Of a stretch of DNA of 13,685 nucleotides, positions 1 to 6,743 are shown in pieces. The number at the start of each line of letters is the position of its first letter. The stretch's first letter is position 1. Origin of the DNA: Chloroflexota bacterium. Its GTDB lineage: Bacteria > Chloroflexota > Anaerolineae > UBA7937 > JACPPX01. The position numbers were made by a program, and so were the translations under genes. The stretch covers positions 1 to 13,685 of the forward strand of contig JACPWV010000223.1 of the NCBI GenBank assembly GCA_016196905.1, given 5' to 3'. The notes under the pieces were generated by a model that was not told the DNA's origin, searched no databases, and saw only the letters and a list, made by a program, of their open reading frames with translations.

Positions 1-11
1 AGGGCGCCCAT
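1..11 (-). CDS. 5' end of a further dcw-operon gene (first three codons only)
   Basis: On the minus strand an ATG at 11-9 opens a frame (Met-Gly-Ala...) that leaves the window. A GGAGGG Shine-Dalgarno-like run at 26-21 lies 9 nt upstream, inside the end of the preceding membrane-protein gene, whose TAA is at 19-17. The spacing and context fit a translationally coupled next gene. In many dcw clusters murC follows murG at about this point, but three codons cannot identify the product. The start call is an inference from RBS and context. Confidence 0.4.
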
Positions 12-16
12 GCCTG

Positions 17-616
17 TTAGCCCTCCGGAGGCGGGATGTTCTCCAGGCCGGGACCGATGCCTGGCCGCCGGATCCACCTGACCGCCAGGAAGATCAGCCC
101 AAAGACAGCTGCGATGATCAGGACCTCGGGGCGATCCCCCACCACGCGGGTGGGACCCACCGCTGAGGAACTCTCCTCGGCCACGCGTCGAGCCCAGGGC
201 AGCACCCGTTCGGGGAACAGGACGTAACTGACCCATAGGCCGTTGAGCGCGCCGACCAACGCCCCGCGTAATGAGCTCAGCCCAGCCGCCGAGGTGCCGA
301 AGTGCCAGACCACTCCGCAGCCGATGGCCGCCACCGCCACGAAAAGTAGCGGGTAGGTATTGGGGTCGGCAAGGAAACCGGGCTGGGGGGCGAAATAGTC
401 AGGACGTAGCTCGGGGTGTTCGCCCCCCAACCCAGCGCGGAGGAGGAAAAGAGAAGTGCTCTCGATTAGCCTCAGCAGAGATCGCCCGGAGCTGGCTATC
501 ACCAGCCAGGTCCCCACGAGGGCACCGAACAGCATCAATTGGCTGCGCGTACCCCGACGATAGCCGAGCATCGTGAAGAGGGTCATGATCAGGGTAAAGG
601 GCAGGTAGTTGAACAT
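17..616 (-). CDS. Small polytopic membrane protein, CvpA-like architecture
   Basis: A 199-residue protein with about five hydrophobic segments (near residues 3-18, 25-43, 87-107, 116-135 and 164-182) and a Pro-rich end. An early GYRRG turn after the first helix and a later RGALVGALNGLWVSYVL segment resemble the layout of CvpA-family proteins, with a Gly-rich helix following a positively charged turn. No catalytic motif is visible. The start is well supported: a GAGGGGAG Shine-Dalgarno sequence at 629-622 overlaps the murG stop and leaves 5 nt before the ATG. The intergenic gap is 11 nt, so it is almost certainly co-transcribed and coupled with murG. Its place in a division/cell-wall operon suggests an envelope role, but the function is unknown and the family assignment is tentative. 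Confidence 0.8.
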   Translation of the reverse strand: MFNYLPFTLIMTLFTMLGYRRGTRSQLMLFGALVGTWLVIASSGRSLLRLIESTSLFLLRAGLGGEHPELRPDYFAPQPGFLADPNTYPLLFVAVAAIGCGVVWHFGTSAAGLSSLRGALVGALNGLWVSYVLFPERVLPWARRVAEESSSAVGPTRVVGDRPEVLIIAAVFGLIFLAVRWIRRPGIGPGLENIPPPEG

Positions 617-621
617 CGATG

Positions 622-629
622 CTCCCCTC
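622..629 (-). promoter_or_regulatory. Ribosome binding site overlapping the murG stop codon
   Basis: GAGGGGAG on the minus strand, 5 nt before the ATG at 616-614, shares bases with the murG TGA (630-628). It fixes the start of the CvpA-like gene and implies that ribosomes finishing murG can initiate the next gene. Confidence 0.7.
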
Positions 630-1731
630 AGCGACCTCGGGACTCCACCAGGCGCTCCAATTCCTGGCCCAGTCGGTGAGCCGCCTCGGGGCGGGCCAGC
701 TCTCGAGCGTTCTCGGCCAGTTGGCCTCGCCGACCCTCGTCCTCCAGCAGGGCCAACAAGGTTGGGAGCAGCCCCTCTTCCAGATCCTGATCGGCGATCT
801 TCAGCGCGGCGCCGCGTTGGACCAGATAATCGGCGTTGCGCTCTTGATGCTGCCCGGCGTAGGGGTAGGGAACCAAGATGGCCGGCAGGCCGGCGGCGGG
901 GAACTCCCCCAGGGTGGAGGCGCCGGCGCGGGCCACGGCCAGATCGGCGGCTTTCAAAGCCCAGAGCAGCTCCTGATGAAGATAGCTATAAATGTGATAT
1001 CGCTCTCGCAACGAGGCGGGCAGAGACTCCCTCTGGGTGGAGAGCCAAGCCGCATCGGCCGGGCCGGCGACGTGCCAGACCCAAGCCCGCGGCAGGATGT
1101 GGGGCAAGCACCGCTGCACGGCCAGGTTGATGCTGTGGGCGCCCAGGCTCCCGCCCAGCACCAGGATCATCCGCTCCTCCTGAGGTAGCCCCAGTTTTCC
1201 TCGCGCGGTGGCGCGATCCAGCTGGTAGATCTCCGCGCGCACGGGATAGCCGGTCACCACCGTTTTGTGCGGGTCGAAGAAGCGAGACGATTCAGGGAAG
1301 GAGACGGCGATGCGATCGGCGATCCCAGCCAAGGCCGAGACGGCCAGCCCCGGCTCCAGATCGGGCAGGTAGAGCAGGCTGGGCACCCTCGCTAACCAGC
1401 TGGCCACTACCATGGGAAAGCAAACGTAGCCCCCGGTGGCCAAGATAGCCTGCGGGCGGAACTCTCGGATCACTTTTAACCCTTCCCTCACCCCGCGGGC
1501 CAGCCGCAGCAGTTGATAGGGAGCGCGCCAGGGCGCCACTCCGCGGAAGTTAGCGGTGGCGATGCCGCGGAACGGTATGGACTCGCGGGCCGACAACTCG
1601 GCTTCAACCCCGCTGGGTCTGCCGACGAAGCAGAGCTCCAAGGAGGGCCTCCGACCTTTGAGCTCGCGCACCGTGGCCACGGCGGGATAGACGTGGCCGC
1701 CGGTGCCACCTCCAGAAAGTAAAAGCCTCAT
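628..1731 (-). CDS. murG: UDP-GlcNAc:undecaprenyl-PP-MurNAc-pentapeptide GlcNAc transferase MurG
   Basis: MurG adds GlcNAc to lipid I on the inner face of the membrane to make lipid II. It is a GT28 GT-B-fold enzyme of 367 aa, normal for the family. Motifs seen: GGGTGGH at residues 7-13 (N-terminal glycine loop), ATGGYVCFP at 98-106, VLGGSLGAHSIN at 191-202, and the UDP-GlcNAc-side signature RAGASTLGE (268-276) with GQHQERNA (293-300). One difference is that the HEQNA-type segment of the E. coli protein is replaced by LPDLEPGLA (122-130). The start gives the canonical N-terminus, but GAGG abuts the ATG with no spacer, so initiation probably relies on coupling. The first 128 nt lie inside the 3' end of the ftsW frame. 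Confidence 0.97.
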   Translation of the reverse strand: MRLLLSGGGTGGHVYPAVATVRELKGRRPSLELCFVGRPSGVEAELSARESIPFRGIATANFRGVAPWRAPYQLLRLARGVREGLKVIREFRPQAILATGGYVCFPMVVASWLARVPSLLYLPDLEPGLAVSALAGIADRIAVSFPESSRFFDPHKTVVTGYPVRAEIYQLDRATARGKLGLPQEERMILVLGGSLGAHSINLAVQRCLPHILPRAWVWHVAGPADAAWLSTQRESLPASLRERYHIYSYLHQELLWALKAADLAVARAGASTLGEFPAAGLPAILVPYPYAGQHQERNADYLVQRGAALKIADQDLEEGLLPTLLALLEDEGRRGQLAENARELARPEAAHRLGQELERLVESRGR

Positions 1732-2860
1732 CCTCTTTGGGTGTCTCCCGGGGCGGGCAGCGGGATAGGTTCAGCAAGATGCCCAGGCCCACCAAGGCGG
1801 TGATGGTGGCCGAGCCGCCGTAGCTGACCAAGGGCAGCGGGAGCCCGGTGAAGGGTAACGTCGCCGTGAGCACCCCGATGTTGACCAGTGCCTGGAGGGT
1901 GAGCCACCAGGTGATGCCCGCCGCCAGAAGGGTTGAATAGGCGTCCGGAGCGCGCAAGGCGATGCGCAGCCCGCGATAGGCCAGCAGCACAAAAAGTCCC
2001 AAGACCAGGGCGCTGCCCACAATACCCAGTTCCTCGGCCAGGATGGCGAAGATGGCATCCGTGTGCGGGGCGGGCAGGAAGCCCACCTTTTGGCGACTGC
2101 TGCCCAGACCCACCCCGCTCAGGCCGCCGGAGCCCAGGGCGATGAGGGTCTGGGCGATGTGATAACTCCCGGCGCTGAAGGGATCCCTGAGCGGATCGCT
2201 CAGGTAGGTCTTGAGCCGGCCCGCTGCGTAGCCAGTTTGCGTGATCAGCATCAGCAGGGTGGCCCCCCCCACCAGGGAGCCGATCCCCAACTGCTTGAGG
2301 TCCGCCCCTGCCAGGAAGAACATCCCCACCGCGGTGGCCACCAGGAGCAGGGCGGTGCCGAAGTCGGGCTCCAGGATGATCAACCCGGTGACCAGGCCGA
2401 TGAGGACCGAAAAGGGGATCAATCCGTAGCTTACCTCTCGGATCTTCTCGCCCTTGGATGAAAGCCAGTGGGCGATATAGATCACCAAGGCCGGCTTGGC
2501 CAGCTCACTGGGCTGGATGGAACCGCCCAGGAACCAGCGCCGCGCGCCGTTGACCTCCTCGCCCACCAGCAGCACCGCCAGGAGCAAGAATAGGGTCAAC
2601 GCCAGGATGGGGACCGAGGCTCGTTGCCAGGTGCGATAATCGATGCGCATGGCCACCAGCATCACCAGCAGGCCTAGAGCGGTCCAGCCGGCCTGGCGCA
2701 CCAGGAAGTAGGTGGAATCACCATAGGCCTCGTAGGCCAGGGCGAAGGAAGCCGAGTAAACCATGATCAGACCGATCGCCAATAAGGCCAGGACGATCAA
2801 GATCAGGGCATAATCCGGCCGCGACGCAGAGAAGGACTGCCAACGGCGCTGCACGCTCAT
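1604..2860 (-). CDS. ftsW: Septal peptidoglycan glycosyltransferase FtsW (SEDS family)
   Basis: FtsW polymerises lipid II at the septum together with its partner class B PBP. The 418-aa frame is a SEDS membrane protein with about ten helices. It shows NGARRWFLGG with IQPSELAK (104-122), PHTDAIFAILAEELG (265-279) and GLPLPLVSYGGS (339-350). Position next to murG and downstream of ftsI argues for FtsW rather than RodA. The start has a GGGAG Shine-Dalgarno sequence 7 nt upstream, and the ATG overlaps the murD TGA (ATGA). The conserved core ends near residue 366 (ILLNLSR). The frame then continues through a charged stretch (PPRETPKEDEA) and about 42 residues that overlap murG in another frame and are Arg-rich. 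That tail is either a genuine dual-coded extension or a sign of a lost stop or indel. Confidence 0.95.
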   Translation of the reverse strand: MSVQRRWQSFSASRPDYALILIVLALLAIGLIMVYSASFALAYEAYGDSTYFLVRQAGWTALGLLVMLVAMRIDYRTWQRASVPILALTLFLLLAVLLVGEEVNGARRWFLGGSIQPSELAKPALVIYIAHWLSSKGEKIREVSYGLIPFSVLIGLVTGLIILEPDFGTALLLVATAVGMFFLAGADLKQLGIGSLVGGATLLMLITQTGYAAGRLKTYLSDPLRDPFSAGSYHIAQTLIALGSGGLSGVGLGSSRQKVGFLPAPHTDAIFAILAEELGIVGSALVLGLFVLLAYRGLRIALRAPDAYSTLLAAGITWWLTLQALVNIGVLTATLPFTGLPLPLVSYGGSATITALVGLGILLNLSRCPPRETPKEDEAFTFWRWHRRPRLSRRGHGARAQRSEALLGALLRRQTQRG

Positions 2861-4272
2861 GCCGTCTCTCCCAGGGCACGCACCAGCGTTTTAAAATGTT
2901 GGCCGCGTTCCTCGAAATCGCGGTACAGGTCGAAGCTGGTGCAGGCCGGCGCCAGCAACACCACGTCCCCCGGCTGGGCCAGGCTGTTGGCCAGCTCCAC
3001 CGCCAGCTCCAGGTTGGTCGCGCGCCGGATGACAGGGCCGCTGCCTCCACTGCGCTGCCGCGCACCCTCGATGGCCCGAGCGATCGACTCGGTGGCCTCC
3101 CCGAAGAGCACCACCGCGCGCGTCCTGTCCATGACCAACTCGGCGAACTCCTCCCAGGGCAGATGCTTCTCCCGGCCACCGGCCACCAGCACGATCGGCT
3201 CCACGAAGGCCCGCAGGGCCGCTGTAGCTCGCTGGGGCGAGGTGGCGATGGAATCGTTGTAATAGCGCACCCCCCGGTATTCCCCCACCCACTCCAGGCG
3301 ATGCTCCAGGCCAGGGAAGCGCTGAATGGCGGTCGCCATCGAGGCGACCCGGGCCCGGGCGGCGGCGGCGATGGCGCAGGCAGCCAGGACGTTCCACAGG
3401 TTATGCTCGCCCAGAAGCGGAACCTGAGCGGCGCGCACAACCTCGCTTTGACCCTCGGCGGAACGCACCACGATCCACTCACCGCGCAGGAAGGCGCCCC
3501 ACTCCACCTCCTGAGCTCGACTGAAATAGGAGAGCCGGCCCCGGACCTCCGAGGACAGCGATCTGGCCCGCGCATCGTCCCAGCCCAGGATGGCGTGATC
3601 GTCGCCGGACTGATAACGCAGGATATTCGCCTTGGCCTGCAGGTAGGCCTCCATGCTCCTATGGCGATCCAGGTGATTGGGGCTGAGGTTAAGCACCGCC
3701 GCGATGTGCGGGCTCTGTTGGAGAGTCTCGAGCTGAAAGCTGGAGAGCTCCATCACCACCCAGGCCTGAGGTGGGATCTCTTCGACGATCTCCAACAAAG
3801 GTGTGCCGATATTGCCCCCTAAATGCACCTGGCGGCCGTCCGCGCGCAGGATCTCCGCCACCAGCGCGGCGGTGGTGCTCTTGCCACTGGAGCCGGTGAT
3901 GCCGATGAGGGGCGCGCGGCACAGCTGAAAAGTCATCCGCGTCTGGCTCTCGATAGGGATTCCGCGGCGGCGAGCCTCGACCAGGAGCGGTAATTGCTGG
4001 GGCACCCCCGGGCTCACGTAGATCACATCGGCCTGTGGCAGGAGAGTTTCCGGATGTCCGCCCAAGACATAGCGAACTGGGAGATCCGCCAATTGCTCCA
4101 TAAAGCCCTGGAGGGCCTGGGCATCCTGCTGGTCGCTAACGGTCACCCGGGCACCCCGCTGGGCGAGGTATCGCGCCGTGGCCGTCCCCTCGCGCCCTAG
4201 ACCCAGAATCAGGGCACGCTGGCCATAGACATCGATCCGCTTGAGCATGGGTATGATCGCCTCGAGGGTCAT
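2857..4272 (-). CDS. murD: UDP-N-acetylmuramoyl-L-alanine:D-glutamate ligase MurD
   Basis: MurD is the cytoplasmic ATP-dependent ligase adding D-Glu to UDP-MurNAc-L-Ala. With the ATG at 4272 it has 471 aa, slightly longer than the usual ~440-450. Domains: N-terminal UDP-binding Rossmann fold (LILGLGREGTATA, residues 21-33), central ATPase with P-loop GITGSSGKSTT (124-134) and LSPNHLDRH (196-204), and C-terminal ligase domain with YYNDSIATSP (337-346) and APACTSFDLY (441-450) followed by EERGQHF (454-460). The P-loop has Ser where the common motif TGTNGKST has Asn. The chosen start overlaps the mraY stop as ATGA, the same junction type as murD-ftsW. An alternative ATG is at 4248, just before the core. 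The same frame stays open far upstream through mraY and murF, but that part is low-complexity out-of-frame sequence. Confidence 0.96.
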   Translation of the reverse strand: MTLEAIIPMLKRIDVYGQRALILGLGREGTATARYLAQRGARVTVSDQQDAQALQGFMEQLADLPVRYVLGGHPETLLPQADVIYVSPGVPQQLPLLVEARRRGIPIESQTRMTFQLCRAPLIGITGSSGKSTTAALVAEILRADGRQVHLGGNIGTPLLEIVEEIPPQAWVVMELSSFQLETLQQSPHIAAVLNLSPNHLDRHRSMEAYLQAKANILRYQSGDDHAILGWDDARARSLSSEVRGRLSYFSRAQEVEWGAFLRGEWIVVRSAEGQSEVVRAAQVPLLGEHNLWNVLAACAIAAAARARVASMATAIQRFPGLEHRLEWVGEYRGVRYYNDSIATSPQRATAALRAFVEPIVLVAGGREKHLPWEEFAELVMDRTRAVVLFGEATESIARAIEGARQRSGGSGPVIRRATNLELAVELANSLAQPGDVVLLAPACTSFDLYRDFEERGQHFKTLVRALGETA

Positions 4273-5324
4273 AACAAAGCCAAAGCCACGCCCAACATGC
4301 CCGCCAGCATGGAGGCCAGCCAAAAGCGCTGCACCACCTGGACCTCCGACCAGCCTAGGAGCTCGAAGTGGTGGTGGAGTGGACTCATCTTGAAGATGCG
4401 TCTGCCCCGGGTCCACCTGAAGTAAGCCACCTGCAGGATCACCGAGAGGGTCTCGGCCACGAAGACCAGGCTGACGATGGGCAAGAGCAGCCACTGCCCG
4501 GTCATCAAGGCCACCACCGCCAGGGTCGCCCCCAAAGCCAAGGATCCGGTGTCTCCCATGAACAGCTGGGCGGGATAGGCGTTGTACCAGAGGAAGGCCA
4601 GCACCGGGCCCATCACGGTGAAGCAGAACAAGACCAGGAAGACCTGTCCCTGCAGGAAGGCGATCACCCCATAGGCCACGAAGGCGATGGCCGCCGCTCC
4701 CCCGGCCAGCCCGTCCAGGCCATCGGTGAGGTTGACCGCGTTGGAGCTGCCTACGATGATGAAGGTGGCCAGCGGGATGTACAGCAACCCGATATCGATC
4801 TTTTGGGTCAACGTGGGGATGGCCAGGCTGCGCAGCTCCAGGACAAAGTGGAGCCCCAGGCTGACCAGCAGGGCGATGGCCGTAATGGCGACGAACTTCC
4901 AGCGTCCCAGAATGCCCGCCTTGCCCTGGGAGGAGTTGCTGGCCAGGGCCCGTTGCTGGCGGGCCACCCCCTGCAGGTCGTCCAGCGCCCCGACCACCCC
5001 GCAGGCCAGCAGGGTGCCCAGAGGCAGGAAGATCGATTCGCCGACGAGTTGGCCGAAGGCCTCCACGATATCGGGGGCCAGCGCCCCGCTCAGGCTGGGC
5101 AGGATCTGATCGATGGCCCACATGAGCAGGGTGACGATGGTCACCGGTCCGATGATCATGATCCCGCCCATGGTGGGCGTGCCGGTCTTGAGCTGGTGGG
5201 TGGCCGGGCCATCGATGCGAATCTGCTCGCCCACCCGCCGTCGTCGCAAAAATCGTATCAAAGGCCCTCCCCACAAGACGGCGAAGAGGAAGGTCAGGGC
5301 GCCCAGGGCCAAGGCCGCGGCCAT
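4269..5324 (-). CDS. mraY: Phospho-MurNAc-pentapeptide transferase MraY (lipid I synthase)
   Basis: MraY transfers phospho-MurNAc-pentapeptide from UDP to undecaprenyl phosphate, making lipid I. The protein is 351 aa and rich in transmembrane helices, normal for the family. Motifs seen: HQLKTGTPTMGG (43-54), the aspartate pair D115-D116, NAVNLTDGLDGLAGG (195-209), MGDTGSLALG (256-265) and SPLHHHFELLGW (314-325). The loop after the DD pair is about ten residues longer than in E. coli before the matching GILGRWKF segment (137-144). The ATG directly abuts the murF TAG with no gap, a GGAG sits 9 nt upstream, and the stop overlaps the murD start (ATGA). Coupled translation is expected. Confidence 0.97.
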   Translation of the reverse strand: MAAALALGALTFLFAVLWGGPLIRFLRRRRVGEQIRIDGPATHQLKTGTPTMGGIMIIGPVTIVTLLMWAIDQILPSLSGALAPDIVEAFGQLVGESIFLPLGTLLACGVVGALDDLQGVARQQRALASNSSQGKAGILGRWKFVAITAIALLVSLGLHFVLELRSLAIPTLTQKIDIGLLYIPLATFIIVGSSNAVNLTDGLDGLAGGAAAIAFVAYGVIAFLQGQVFLVLFCFTVMGPVLAFLWYNAYPAQLFMGDTGSLALGATLAVVALMTGQWLLLPIVSLVFVAETLSVILQVAYFRWTRGRRIFKMSPLHHHFELLGWSEVQVVQRFWLASMLAGMLGVALALL

Positions 5325-6740
5325 CTATCTTCGCTCCAGCTGGGCCACGATCTCCTCCATACGCAAGGCCCGCGAACCCTTGATCAGCACCACGTCGCCC
5401 GGCCCAATCATCTTGCGCAAGGCTTGGATGGCCTCCGCGTTGTCCTTCACCGAGATGATGCGATCCGAGGGCAGCCCGCTGAGACGGGCCTCCTCGGCGC
5501 TGATGCGCGCTCGCGGCCCCACCGTGATCAGCGCATCGGCCACGGCGGCCGCTCGCCGCCCCACCAGGGCGTGACCCTTTTCCTCGTACTGGCCCAACTC
5601 CAACATATCTCCCAGGACCGCGATCTTGCGCCCAGGCAGCTCGGCCAGCAGGTTCAAGGCAGCCAGGCTGGAGTCGGGGCTGGCGTTGTAGGAGTCGTCG
5701 ATCAGAGTGGAGCCGTTGACTCCGGGGCGGGCGATCAGCCGTAGCTGCGCGGAGATGTCCCGCAGCCCGGCGATGATCTGCTCCCAGGACTCGCCCTCCA
5801 CCAGCCCCACCGCCGCCGCGGCCAGGGCGGTGTGCACGCTGTGCCGCCCCAGCAGCGGGATCTTCACATGCAGAGTCTCCCCCTCGTAGTGAAGCTGGAA
5901 GCGCACCCCCTCCAATCCGCGGCTCTCGATATTCGAGGCGCGCACCTGGCTGGCGGGATCCAGCCCATAGGTCATCACGCGGGACGGGGCCCTCTCGGCC
6001 ATGGCCAGCACCCGAGGATCGTCGGCGTTCAAGATGCAATAGCCGTCCCCGGGCAGGGCCTCCACCAGCTCGGCCTTGGCCTGGGCGATGCGCGCCAAGG
6101 AGCCCAACCGCTCCAGGTGGGAGGGGCCCACGTTGGTCACCACCCCCACCTGGGGACGGGCGATGTGGGCCAATTGGGCGATCTCCCCCATTTGATACAT
6201 GCCCATCTCTAACACCACCCGTTGATGTTCCGGCTCCAACTGAAGCAGGGTTAAGGGCAGGCCGATCTCGTTGTTGTAGTTGCCTTCGCTTTTCAAGGTG
6301 CGATAGGCCATGCCCAACACACTGGCGATAGTCTCTTTGGTGGTGGTCTTGCCCGTGCTGCCGGTGATCCCGATCACCCGCACTGCGTGTCGGCTGCGCC
6401 AATAAGCGGCCAGGCGCTGCAGGGCTTCCAGCGAGTGCTTGGCCCGCAAGCAGATCGGTGTAAGGGGCGCCTTGCTCGGGGCCCGGCGAGTGGTAGCCGA
6501 CCAACTGGAAGCGCAGCCACTTACCTGGCGTTCGACGATGGCCCCCAAAGCCCCGCGCTGCAAGGCATCCCTCACGTAGTCGTGGCCGTCGGTCTGCTCC
6601 CCCTTGAGGGCCACGAAGAGGGAGCCCGGACGGGCCAGCCGCGAATCGACCACCACCTCCGTGAAGCGAATAGCCTCCGCCTGCTCGTAGGGCGGCCTCT
6701 TGCCGGTAATAGCCTCCCATACCTCTGCGAGGGTCAGCAT
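5325..6740 (-). CDS. murF: UDP-MurNAc-tripeptide:D-alanyl-D-alanine ligase MurF
   Basis: MurF completes the cytoplasmic precursor by adding D-Ala-D-Ala. The protein is 471 aa. The N-terminal domain includes DSRLARPGSLFVALKGEQTDGHDY (starting at residue 32). The ATPase P-loop is GITGSTGKTTT (124-134), followed by SEGNYNNEIGLPLTLL (151-166) and TNVGPSHLERLGS (202-214). The C-terminal part has DDSYNASPDS (348-357), GDMLELG (377-383) and IKGSRALRMEE (453-463). The ATG lies 3 nt after the ftsI stop. Another ATG at 6747 is in the wrong frame. One odd region is residues 74-102, a Ser/Thr/Arg/Cys-rich loop unlike the usual stretch between the first domain and the P-loop domain. No murE precedes it. 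Confidence 0.96.
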   Translation of the reverse strand: MLTLAEVWEAITGKRPPYEQAEAIRFTEVVVDSRLARPGSLFVALKGEQTDGHDYVRDALQRGALGAIVERQVSGCASSWSATTRRAPSKAPLTPICLRAKHSLEALQRLAAYWRSRHAVRVIGITGSTGKTTTKETIASVLGMAYRTLKSEGNYNNEIGLPLTLLQLEPEHQRVVLEMGMYQMGEIAQLAHIARPQVGVVTNVGPSHLERLGSLARIAQAKAELVEALPGDGYCILNADDPRVLAMAERAPSRVMTYGLDPASQVRASNIESRGLEGVRFQLHYEGETLHVKIPLLGRHSVHTALAAAAVGLVEGESWEQIIAGLRDISAQLRLIARPGVNGSTLIDDSYNASPDSSLAALNLLAELPGRKIAVLGDMLELGQYEEKGHALVGRRAAAVADALITVGPRARISAEEARLSGLPSDRIISVKDNAEAIQALRKMIGPGDVVLIKGSRALRMEEIVAQLERR

Positions 6741-6743
6741 CGT

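Noticed and set aside
4368..5744. 458-codon plus-strand frame opposite mraY/murF
   Set aside because: It is antisense to two well-supported genes and rich in Gln/Gly/His/Asp repeats typical of reverse-complemented GC-rich codons. No motif is seen and it has no credible ribosome binding site.
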